A stretch of DNA of 64,000 nucleotides, from contig NC_135241.1 of NCBI RefSeq assembly GCF_947623445.1, forward strand, positions 18,788,501-18,852,500, given 5' to 3'. The notes beneath the pieces were generated by a model. The model saw only the letters and a program-made list of their open reading frames with translations, was not told the DNA's origin and did no database searches. Source of the DNA: Clavelina lepadiformis (Eukaryota > Chordata > Ascidiacea > Aplousobranchia > Clavelinidae). The first letter of the stretch is position 1. Every line of letters begins with the position of its first letter. Below, in pieces: positions 1-10,431 of the stretch. A program made the translations under genes and the position numbers.

Positions 1-2861
1 AAGGACGAGAGAAATGGAGCCAAAGTTCTCCACGGTGTAATCTGGAAAATTATTGACTTCTTTTAGCACCTTATTACTTATTAGTGTTGACCAAGTACCG
101 CTATAGGGCGGTCAAACACAAGTTGGTTTTCCTACCTGGTGCCCCAATGAAGATAGTCGCTACATTGTTAAGTGGGATGGAGTCGTGAATTGCATTAAAC
201 GATCCATCGATGGTTACGTGAGCACCCACTTCACGCCTTCGCAATAACCTAAATTCAAAGGAACATGCTTCGTGTTATTACCCGTTAAACGCCGTCTACC
301 TGGCGTTGTGAACTGTTGGTCACGCTAGTACTTCTTGACCTTATTTATAGGTCTACTTGGAACTTTTCACCACTTTACGCGTATACCTTCCTCAAGCGCC
401 TATGCACTTATTGGTCGGATAATTGACCGAGAAGTAAATACTAAAATATGAAACAAACCCTGCTAGGCTATTTACTACTGTACTACGTGATGAAGTTGTA
501 AACGTCACACATTTTATACGGTTCTAATTTCTTCATTTGCTCCTTTGACTTTGATCACCGTTTCAAATTTTTCATTCTTCCTGGGTAAACAGCTCTTACG
601 AAATACGATTAACAAACACCCTAGATTACACTTACGCTTTGGTGGAACTGTGACGCGTTCCGGTAGATTTGAATTGTTTTGCGTAGATGGACTTTGCTTT
701 CACTGTAAGTCCGGCATAATGGTATCTTGACTGCCCTCTCATTCCAAGACGTCTGGTCGTGAGGTTTGGGAAGCAAGCTCTTACAACTTTACCGAAAACA
801 GCTTGATTGAAAGGTTTGATGATTTTTTCTCGGCAAAAGTTTTTGTATTCCTGGAAATTTGTTAAACCAAGCGAAACTAATTAAAGACTATGTATTAATG
901 GAGCATAATATAGTAATAAAATTAAAATTTAACAACTGCTAAACTGCAAATATCGGCGTCCGGCACCTCAAACATGATGTTTCGTGGCACACTCTTGACG
1001 ACGTTCTCTTCAAAATTGCACCTCAGCCAGTCAGTTGTAATGCTTGCTTGCTTACTGCATGGCATCGGATGTCTGATATTGACTTCCAGGTTTGCGTGGC
1101 TTGATGACGCGTAACTTGTGCTGGTAGGAACTAACATACCTGGTTTGTGAAAACAAAGGACTTACACCTTATCGGTACACATTTTATATAAATGGAAATG
1201 CTTTTTTGTAGAAAGTGACTATTTTACCGTACAAGTAGGTCAAGCAGCTCGTTTTCAAAGGGTTTAATTGAAGCTAGATTTAGATTAGGTTTAGGTTGCT
1301 GTCTCATAGCATTAACAACATTGTTACGGTAACATAACAAGTTAGGTTACTGTAACAAGAAGTTTTGCGAAAAATTAACTTCAAAAGTACCATTTTTTTC
1401 TCGGTGAAATATACTCGGTAGTGACAGCTATTTTTTTAACCCATGTGGACAGATTTTGATAATGTAAATGTAGCATTTCACAAACCTACTGTATTTCCTT
1501 GTTCATCTATCACTGTAAATTCTTTTGTACTTGGTTTAATTGGCAACCCAGTTTGTGAAGATGATATCATACCGGTATTTTCTTGGAAAATTTGGTTCTG
1601 TTGCTCAGCAACGGGTTGGCCTTGTTAACCCCGCGTGCAAGGCTACCAAAAGTCTTCAACAACATGAAGTGTGCCGTTGATAGTTATTCAAATCTATGGA
1701 ACAAGAAAAATCTTGATTCTTATTATTCTAATTTACTGTACGTAATTTCAAGCTGTGCTGATTATTTATATTCATAGTCAAAATTTTTATTGAACCAGGC
1801 CACGTCATTGGTTCTTTTAGTAAGCTATCTGCTCGCCTTACAAAGCTTAAATCAGAACTAACCTCATCACCATAAACTTTTGCTGGCCTTACAACAAGCT
1901 GCCTGTTTCTGTCAACATGAGATTTGTTTTTATCACTGTATGATGCAAATTGAAGTCTTTCATTCAAATCTTTGTTTTGGTGTATTTCTATTATTGCCAA
2001 ACTCGTGCTATTGTTAGGTCACAGGTAATCAATATCGTAATTGATTCGACAATACTGTGGGGGCAAATGTTTTTAACCAGCATACAGTGCTGCATGTCAT
2101 AGCAAACTAACTCTCTTACAGTCTTACCTCTTTAAAGTTTAACCCGTTATTTTGAAAAAGGTGCTCAGACTTGGCTCTCACCTATTTTAACAAAGGACAA
2201 CTGCAATTTTATGAAAATATTTTTGCCAATTGCAAAACATTCATAGGTCATATTACAAATGTTTTTGACTTTTTGTGTAGTATAGGACTTCCAAAACACA
2301 CAGGAAAATTTTTCATTGCCTAGTTATGTTTTGTAGACCGTAAAATGAGCCTTTCTCAAAATTGGGAAAATGTCTCCAGAAGTTTTACGCATCGTGCGTA
2401 GTTTTGTTGAAGATCCACTAAGAGAGCAGAAACGTTATTACCAGTAATTGGTGTAACGAACGAACGTTTGTTAGTTAATAATTACAAATAAGCATTTACA
2501 ATATATTTAACACTACCTGTATCGTTTTTTTTTATTCTTCCACTGACTAGTGACTAAGCACGATGCGTGTATAAAGACTCGTTGGCTAGGGTGCATATAA
2601 TACGCCATGAAAAATAGGAGTGAAATTTAATTTTCGGTGTGTGTTCCGGGATCCTTAGGCTACACACTGGCCATCATTTAAAAACATTTGAAATTTGGGC
2701 CTTGAATAATTTGCAATTGGCAAAAATGTGTACTGCTTGTTATTTAGCGTGTACTTGTATAGGCCAGAGCCAGATTTGCACAGCTATTTCAATGTGGCGG
2801 GCGAAGGTCCAAAAATATCTATAAAAGTATTATCCATAAACAATACAATTTTTGTTTCCAG
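1..2861. other. No supported gene; probably upstream or intronic sequence of the KAP NTPase gene
   Basis: Only short scattered open frames without recognisable domains occur here. The KAP gene that follows must have exons upstream of 2862, because its first recognised exon opens in mid-codon. I looked for a P-loop (GxxxxGK[ST]) on the plus strand and did not see one. A frame around 2729-2860 is open but shows no similarity I can name. Confidence 0.5.
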
Positions 2862-5800
2862 AGCGAATAGAAAAGGTTACGAAGGCAGACAAACGTCAGA
2901 ACGATTTGAACGTGAATATCTTCAAACTTCTATTTCGACTCTGTTTTTTCAATCCAGTGCTCAAATCGGCAAAAAACAATAAGATTAGGTTTATATTTGT
3001 TGATGTAAGTAAAAACCTTTTCCAACATGTCTAATTTCTTTTTTATATTACCTTAAAGGTTGCTAGATCAGAGACAATGGCTTATCTACTTTAACATCTT
3101 GCAAAGCAGTATAACATTCGAAGTTTTATAAAAAAAAACATTCAAATTTTTCCCTACCCACAGTTTAGCATTTTGGATTATGCTGGCAGCGACAAGCTTT
3201 GGGCAGGGGTGATAACTCACATCACGAACACAATTGACTGTATCTTCGGAAAGTGGGCAGTGAAGATATTCCGAGCCTGGCATTATAAACCAGAACGACA
3301 CCTGGACGTGTATCTGGATGAAACGTCTGAAGATGAAGACGACGATGGTGGAAAATATCACGCTGAAAGCTGGGAGTGTCCTTCACCACGAGTATTTCTT
3401 ATTCCTATACTCGTTGTCGCTCTCATCGCAACTGCTTTGATACTCTGGCTAGTGTTCGGCATACCATCTTTGTCGCCGTTAGGAGCAACCTCGTCCATAG
3501 ATATCACCACGATAGTGGCTACGTCTGCTGTCGGCTTGGGAATAGGATTGAAACTAAACGACCTGTTCAAAGTGGTAAAGTCGTAGGAATCGCACTTCCT
3601 GTAGCTTCGTTATTTCGATTCATTGATTTTCCTACAAAATTGTATTTTTCTGCGTATTAGTGAAAAAATTTTTTGTTTTGGCAGAGCTTTTTGCTGCTCA
3701 AAACTCAGACTCAGAAAATTGCGACCATGGCGAAGCATTCAGACTTCAACTCCAGCTTGGGTTTTATGGGAAAAGTAAAAACCGAAGTTTATTACATCAC
3801 GTCGCTAGTACGATACTTGTCGGTGTTTCTGCACAAAAATCTTCGGATTTGTCTCATTATTGACGACATTGACTTGCTGGGAAAGGATAAGATAATGAAT
3901 TTATTTCAGGTGACTGATTTATTGTGCTGTCTTTTTCTGATTTTAAACGTAAAATATTTCTTTAGGTACACAACTTTGAAGTGAGGTTAAAATAATGTAT
4001 TTTATTGCACCTTTTTATACTTGGATTTATGAGAATATTTTTCATAACACAAATGAAATAACAAATTCATCATATTTCGCAATGTTGTCGGCTTGGTGGC
4101 GGAGCTTTCATAGAGCGTCTATTTCGTAAAAGTGCAAACCGGCTTCCATTTTCAGTTGCCCTACCGTTGTGTTATATACCCTTTAAGTGAGCAAAGTATG
4201 CATATATATGCATATACGTATACGTGAACGACGCTTGCTCCTGTTTAGTGATCCTGATAATCACTTCCAAATTCGGACAATACAATATAACAGAAATAAA
4301 AAAAATGAAAAATGTGCGTCCATCGAGACTTACACAAAGACACTGGAAAGATAACGGTTACCCCGGAACTCAAGCAATGAGGAGTGATTGCGGAGTTTAA
4401 TAAGTCTTGCAAAGATTTTTCTCAGTTCGAGAATAGGGGTTGTGATACCCACATCATACCAACTATTTTTCATAATGCTGTACAGCTCTTACCCCACTCG
4501 TCCAACTTGTTCAGTTTTGATGTTTTTGCATACAGGTGGCTAATTTGCTTCGTTCTTCGCGCAATTCTCAATTCATTCAATTTTTATGTATGGACTCTAT
4601 GATTGCGGCGAACTTGATAAAGAAAGGTCTCAGTTACGAACTCGCATATGATATAAGCGGACACGCTTACCTCAGGAAACACATAGAGGTATATATCGGC
4701 CCCAAATCATATGCATAAATAAGTTATATTTTTAACGAATATTTATAAATTAACTTCGTATTAATGTGATTGTGAAATATCGAATTTTATAAATTTTTCT
4801 CTGTAGTTGCCTTTTCACATTCCTTCGTTGGACGTCCAAGTCAAACGCCAGTTTCTTAAAACGAAGAGGAGTGAACCATTGAACAACAATCACCAACTCC
4901 AGCAAGGTTTAGCTGCTCCCCATATGTTATTTTGCTGGTCCTTTTTCATCTTCAGAGAAGTTTGATGTTGAAGACGTGATATAGATTAAGAATGCTCATC
5001 AACTTCAATTACTAAGTCAATTGGTTGATGGATGTTAACCATGACGAAAATATGTTGATCTGCAGCAGAAAGGAAGAAGAAAAAGAAAATAATTTACGAT
5101 TCCAAACTATCCGAAGAGATCAAAAAAAGCAACGAATCTTATGAATTAAAAGTATTGGTTGATGGTCCCTCGACGTCGGGCAATCTCTTGCGAAGTAATG
5201 TGGTTAGTCTTTTGTTTTTGGTATAATGCATATGCCAGGGGTGGGCAAACTGCGGCTCTCCGGCATGTTTTTTGTGGCTCTTCTAGTCGAATCGTAAAAT
5301 TCCAAAAAAAATGTAAAGGCTACCAAGAGTACCGTTCATGAACGTTTCTGTCTATTTTTTCTTTATTTAGGCCAGCATTTCGTTTATGACGTAACACTAG
5401 ACATTGAATCCGACATTGTTTTCAGGTATAGATTCTATACTCTATGGCAAAGGTTGTCAAAGTGCGCCTCACCGATATGTTTTTTATGGGTCTTCTAGCT
5501 AAAAAGTAATATCCCAAAATGACTACTAATAATGTAATAACCAAATTGACAATCATTACTGATTTTGCGGCTCGCTGGTGTGTATATTTTTCCGCAAGTG
5601 ACTCTTTCATTGAAAAAGTTTGCCCACCCCTGGCATATGCCATGCATTGTAAATTGCAACCATACGGAAATCTCGTTATTAACTGATTTTTTCTTAATTC
5701 CGCGTATATGCGTGATGATACTATAGTGGTACCTTATGTTATATGGATAAAAATGCACTTAATAATAATGCAATTTTAAAGCGCATAGGAAAATATAGAT

Positions 5801-7396
5801 TAAAAGAGAAATATAAATGAAAGGGGCATTAAGACATAATGTCACGACGGAATGTAGCATAATGCATAACAAATTTTTCCTACTATAAAAGTATAGTCTT
5901 CAAATTGAAATTCTGTTATTTAAACAGAAAAAGGAAAATCTTATTGCCATGAGACTTGTTAAGAAGTATTTTCTCAGCGATGAAAACCTCGCGCAGTGCA
6001 TTGATGGTGATGAAGGGACCGTGAGAAGAATAGTTCTATCAGCAGCGCTGGGAGTGGGTTCAAACTTACATATTATTTGCCTTATATTTGGTCTCAGTTA
6101 ACCGCAACGCCTTGTTAATATGCATAGGTGCAAATGATGCGGTCACGCAACGGGGAACATGACGATGATTTGAGATTGTTGGTTGCATGGATAAGTTTTG
6201 TCGATCAATGGCCATACCGGTAAGCGCGTTAATTCGAATTTTAATGTAGTCTTAATAGCAAAGTATTTTTTGTGTTAGTCTGTCATATATTTTTGTTTGA
6301 CTTCGATGAAAACAGTTTATTGTTTTTCCACCGAATTTTATTGCGATACTCATAAACGCAGGATTAGCTGGATACGGCAAACGATAGAAGACAACACGCA
6401 ACTATTCTACATCGACAAAAACGCCATCCATAAGATATCTGATGATGCTCTTCTTGAACACGTTTATATTTTGACTATTAACAAGCTCGCCCTACCCGAG
6501 GTAGGTCTAAATCAAAGCAAATTAGTTCGCCCTCTGTAACCAAGTATTTGAGATAATACATTTTAGCTCACTTCAAATATAGTTTATATTGTAGCAGCTT
6601 TTGGATGTTGCTTAGGCTCTTGCAATCATGTTAGCATTTTTTAAGTTTCGCTCGGTTTTGTCTGTGCCCAATTAACCTATAACACGCAGTACAACTAAAT
6701 TTTAGGAATGGGAAACTCTATTGGAACTGGATGGTGACCCTGAACTTTTTGTCAGATATCTTCAGCATTTTCCTTTCACTGTTAATGACATGAAACGTTT
6801 CTTACCGTACACTACTAACCTCGACAGCTCCATACGACGTATAATAGCGGTAAGAAGCGAAATCAAACTTTACAGTAATGAATTGGGTTTTAGTTACATT
6901 ACACTACCATATTACCTGTCCGGGAAAACCATGTTTGACAATTTTAATTTGTTGTCTATAGGACGATTCTGCAAAGGACAATATAAAATGTAAAGCTGCG
7001 CTACTGGAAGAAACTCATAAGCGATGGAAGCATAAAGTAGCTTTGCAGTGTTGGTCAGAAAATGACATTTGCGACGAGGTAAGACTACTTGTTACGGAAT
7101 AATCTGGAAATGTTTATACGTACTTTAAATTAACTTTTCGACTAATTTAAACGCAAAGTTAGAAAGTTTTTATGCTGTAGATTGCGAAAATGGGCCTTCG
7201 CGAAGAAAACGTCGATAAATACTCAAAGATTGTACAAAATCATCACATCACAGGAAATGTTTTATGTCAGACACCAATTTCTTTACTGCGGGAAAGATTC
7301 GATGCTAACCCGGGGGATTGGGCCGTTATCAGCTGCGTTATATCTGCTTTAATGACATTTTTTGGCGTGAAGCCCATGAATGCAACAGACTTATGA
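2862..7396 (+). CDS. KAP-family P-loop NTPase (NKPD1/KIDINS220-type KAP domain), 5' end not seen
   Basis: Twelve exons join in phase: 2862-3004, 3164-3574, 3685-3909, 4536-4688, 4807-4906, 5066-5202, 5928-6053, 6128-6219, 6362-6500, 6706-6849, 6962-7078 and 7181-7396 (TGA), about 667 codons. Family hallmarks run in order: a 'DYAGSDKLWAGVITHI' segment typical of KAP proteins after Walker A, an acidic patch, two hydrophobic membrane segments (starting VFLIPILVVALIA and TTIVATSAVGLG), Walker B 'RICLIIDDIDLL', then 'LPFHIPSLDV' and 'DGDPELFVRYLQ...RFLPYTTNLD'. The last exon has a SAM-like 'GLREENVDKYSKIV' stretch. KAP NTPases are membrane-associated STAND-like ATPases; in animals they act as scaffolds or in signalling. 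Walker A must lie in upstream exons that I could not find. The hAT element at 5236-5632 sits in the intron between 5202 and 5928. Family call is firm; the exact orthologue and 5' end are unknown. Confidence 0.85.
5236..5632. mobile_element. hAT-type MITE with 16-bp TIRs and perfect 8-bp TSD
   Basis: The element starts CAGGGGTGGGCAAACT and ends with its exact inverse, AGTTTGCCCACCCCTG. It is flanked by identical 8-bp target duplications gcatatgc at 5228-5235 and 5633-5640. It is 397 bp long with no coding capacity. The TIR beginning CAGGGG and the 8-bp TSD are hAT hallmarks. It lies in an intron of the KAP NTPase gene. The intact TSD and matching TIRs suggest a fairly recent insertion. Confidence 0.93.
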
Positions 7397-7976
7397 TGAA
7401 AACTGATATACTGTAATACGTGATTTAGTGACTGTGAGGTTTACTTGTAAGTTAGTACTGTATATTTTAGGCAATTCTGTTTATGTGAAAGCGTTTTTAT
7501 TTTCTTTTTTGTGTAAAGTCAGTTGCTTCTTAAAAGTTAAAGCAGTGATGTAAAGCAGTCAAATGATATAACGTTTTGGTTCCATTAAGCTACATTTGGA
7601 TCGCAATTACTGTTATGTTCCTTGGACGTTGCTTCTCGGATATTTCTTAACGAAATACACTTTCTTTGAGCACTATGTTTTTAAAGCAACTTTGAATTTT
7701 CACGGGCAACGACGCACGCATTTCCCAAACCCCTTAATTATTTAAATGATTGTGTTTTCTCCGACTGAGTGGGACATCTGTACATTTTCAGGTGGTCTTC
7801 TGTACTTTTGAGGACGCATAAAATAACCACCACCATATAAATCAAAATATTTTAAATGATCACATAGCGCTCAAGTGGAAGTAATGATTGAAGCTGAAAC
7901 CCTTCAACCCCAAACTGCAGCCCATACTGATGTAGGTGCTTCTATGCAAAAGGAGGCTTCACTGATGGAAAATTTA

Positions 7977-8724
7977 GGGGGAGGTGGGGCAAGATGGGAC
8001 ACGGGGCAGGACGGGACATGATGGATTTTTCTAGAAGTATTGGTTTTAGCGCCCTCTATCCATTTGGATGGTACAGGCTACCACAATTCTTACTGACTTG
8101 CAAAAAGTTAAAAAGTTTGCGTGAAGCACAAGGTTTAGGCAGCGGCAGAAGTGTTTGGAAGCCACTTAATTGTTATAAGAAATCTTCTTAAAACTCTCGT
8201 ATTTTAGCTAGATTTGACAAAACTTTGGAAAATGAAATGTGTTTTAGAGATGCAGTAAGACAGGGGTTCCCAACCGGTGGTACGCGAGCAGCTCTCCGTT
8301 GCATGCGATATACAGTATAGTAGTAGGCCTATAACAATTTAATTTTGAGTTGCTAAAATATGCGAACAACACTTTTATTTCTTTCCGTACTAAATTCTCT
8401 GCACTCAGTAAGCTACTTTTGTCGATCTTGCTCCCTGCTGTCATTGTTATTAATACAATGCTGCTGTGCGAATATTGGATCAAATTAGTTGTTTTGAAAA
8501 TAGTGGTACCGTACGTGTTGACAATCCGTGGTAGCTAAGTGGTATGAGAACATAAAAAGGTTGGGAACCCCTGCAGTAAGACAAATAATTTTAAGAGGTA
8601 GATAGCTTTTTCGGATCTGAGTTACATATAATAAGCAAACAAAAAAATTCAAAATGTTTGTCATTAGGGCAAAACGGTACAGGACTGCTTGAGGCAAGAC
8701 GGGTCAATTGTCCCGTCTTGCCCC
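7977..8724. mobile_element. Tc1/mariner/pogo-like TIR element (non-autonomous), interrupted by a hAT MITE
   Basis: The left end follows a TA and reads GGGGGAGGTGGGGCAAG, continuing ATGGGACA. The right end (8709-8724) is TGTCCCGTCTTGCCCC, inverse of GGGGCAAGACGGGACA. A second copy of the terminal motif follows at once on the left (near 8002-8017), and a hairpin (8693-8722, arms GGCAAGACGGG) marks the right end. No open frame with transposase similarity lies inside. The 313-bp hAT MITE at 8261-8573 is nested within it. The right end lacks the CCCTCCCC tail seen in the related element at 33.3 kb, so that boundary is uncertain. The full-length transposase ORF at 9013 lies 290 bp downstream and may belong to the same family (inference). 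Confidence 0.7.
8261..8573. mobile_element. hAT-type MITE nested inside another TIR element
   Basis: The TIRs are CAGGGGTTCCCAACC and its exact inverse GGTTGGGAACCCCTG. The 8-bp TSD cagtaaga is identical at 8253-8260 and 8574-8581. The element is 313 bp long and non-coding. It interrupts the pogo-like element at 7977-8724, so it inserted later. Confidence 0.93.
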
Positions 8725-9012
8725 ATTGAAATTATTGATAATCTTTGTTTAATACCTAATGATATATTAGCCTAAATTGTCGTCTAGGCTACTGCAATGT
8801 GATGCAAATGTGAAGTTAACTAGTCTGATGATGTAAACAGCCAATGTTCTAATTTTGGCTGACTGTTTTGGTGTTGTTAAGTACTGTAGTCTGGTCTAAT
8901 ATGTAGGGTATAACACTTGTTTTTATGTATTGTTTAGCTGGTGTGTTGATGCTTAATTGCTTAAATTTCTGTATACTTACTTTTATTGCTACTTATTGAC
9001 GGTTATTGAACC

Positions 9013-10335
9013 ATGGTTCGGAACTATGTACGAAAAACCCAGAGGGGTAAATGGTCAGAAGAAAATATGAAAAAAGCAATTGATGATGTCAAAAATAAGA
9101 AGTTGTCTATTCGTCAAGCTGCTGAACAGCATGAAGTCCCAAAAAGTACTTTGGAAAGACATTGGAAAGGAAGAGTAGTTCACCCTGGCAAAGTAAACTT
9201 AGGGAAATACGAGCAAGCTCTTAACAGCGATTTAGAAGAAGAGCTCGTGGAACATGTTAAGAAAATGCAGGAAATGTTTTTCGGAATAACTGGTGAAACT
9301 CTTCGTGCCCTGGCCTTCCAGTTAGCAAATGCAAATGGCATTCCAGTACCATTCAATATAAACAACCGTAAAGCAGGCAAAGACTGGTTGTTATGTTTTT
9401 TGAAGAGACATCCTGACTTGAGTCTGCAACAACCAGAGCCAACAAGCCTGTCAAGAGCAACGGGCTTTAACCGTACACAAGTTGGTCGCTTTTTTGATTT
9501 GCTCAAGGCCACTTATGAAAAAGAAGCAATAACTGCTGAAAATGTGTACAACGTGGATGAAACTGGAATTACCTGTGTCCAAAAGCCAGAAAAAATAATT
9601 GTAAAAAAGGGGATTAAGCAAGTGGGTAGGATTACAAGTGCTAAATGGGGAAAATCTGTAACTGCAGTTTGTGCAATGAGCGCCATTGGGAATTATGTCC
9701 CCCCTATTTTTATTTTTCCTCAAAAACGGATGGCCATGGGTCTAATGCAGGATGCCCCACCAGGTTCTCGTGGATTTGCCTCACCGTCTGGCTGGAAAGA
9801 TTCCAACATATTTTTGGAGTGGTTGAAACACTTCAAAAAATATGTAAATCCCTCCATTGATAAAAAAGTTCTTTTAATCCTGGACAATGATGTGAGCCAT
9901 TTGACCCTGCCTGCGATTGAGTTTGCTCGTCAGAATGGAATCATAATGCTGTCAATTCCTCCTCACACATCTCACCGCTTGCAACCCCTGGTTAGGACAT
10001 TCTTTGGGCCTTTGAAGACTTATTACCATCAGGCTATCGACCACTGGATGATAACCAATTATGGTAAATGTGTTCAAAGTTCTCAAGTCTGTGGATTTTT
10101 TTGCACTGCATATTCCAAAGCGGCTACAGTTCAGAAAGCTGTGAATGGATTCAAGTCGGCAGGTATAATGCCCTTCAACCCGGACATTTTTGACGAAACA
10201 GACTTTCCTCCGTCGATGGTGACTGAGATCCATGCTGTTGATTCACCGGAATTGGAAGCTGATGGTGCAACCACCATTCAAGTTAAACAAGAGGTGGTAG
10301 AAGAAACAGTTCCTGCTTTGTCAACCACTGCTCAG
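9013..10335 (+). CDS. Tigger/pogo-family transposase (CENP-B-like), catalytic triad broken; first exon of a possible fusion gene
   Basis: An open frame from ATG 9013 runs 472 codons unspliced, to 10431. The N-terminus is a psq/CENP-B-type helix-turn-helix (KKLSIRQAAEQHEVPKSTLERHW, residues about 30-52). A DDE_1 core follows: first Asp in NVDETG (D182), second in ILDND (D291, where families usually have LDNH), and the C-terminal GFKSAGIMPFNPDIF motif. The third catalytic position, normally LQPLD, reads LQPLV (V327, codon GTT at 9991), one base from GAT. So the frame is intact but very likely cannot catalyse transposition. A donor CAG|GTACAA after 10335 (phase 0) allows splicing to 10432 in frame; see the fusion entry. 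It is either a recently dead transposon copy or a domesticated DNA-binding gene. Confidence 0.9.
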
Positions 10336-10431
10336 GTACAACTTGCAAACTTTATAGCAAATAAAGTCTATAATGTTCTCCACTTGTTTCCGTTCTATAA
10401 CTTTTATCTTCTCAATTTATGTAATCTGTAG

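Noticed and set aside
4190-4230. CATATATATGCATATACGTATACG simple sequence as a regulatory palindrome
   Set aside because: Short alternating purine-pyrimidine DNA in an intron, with nothing else to support function.
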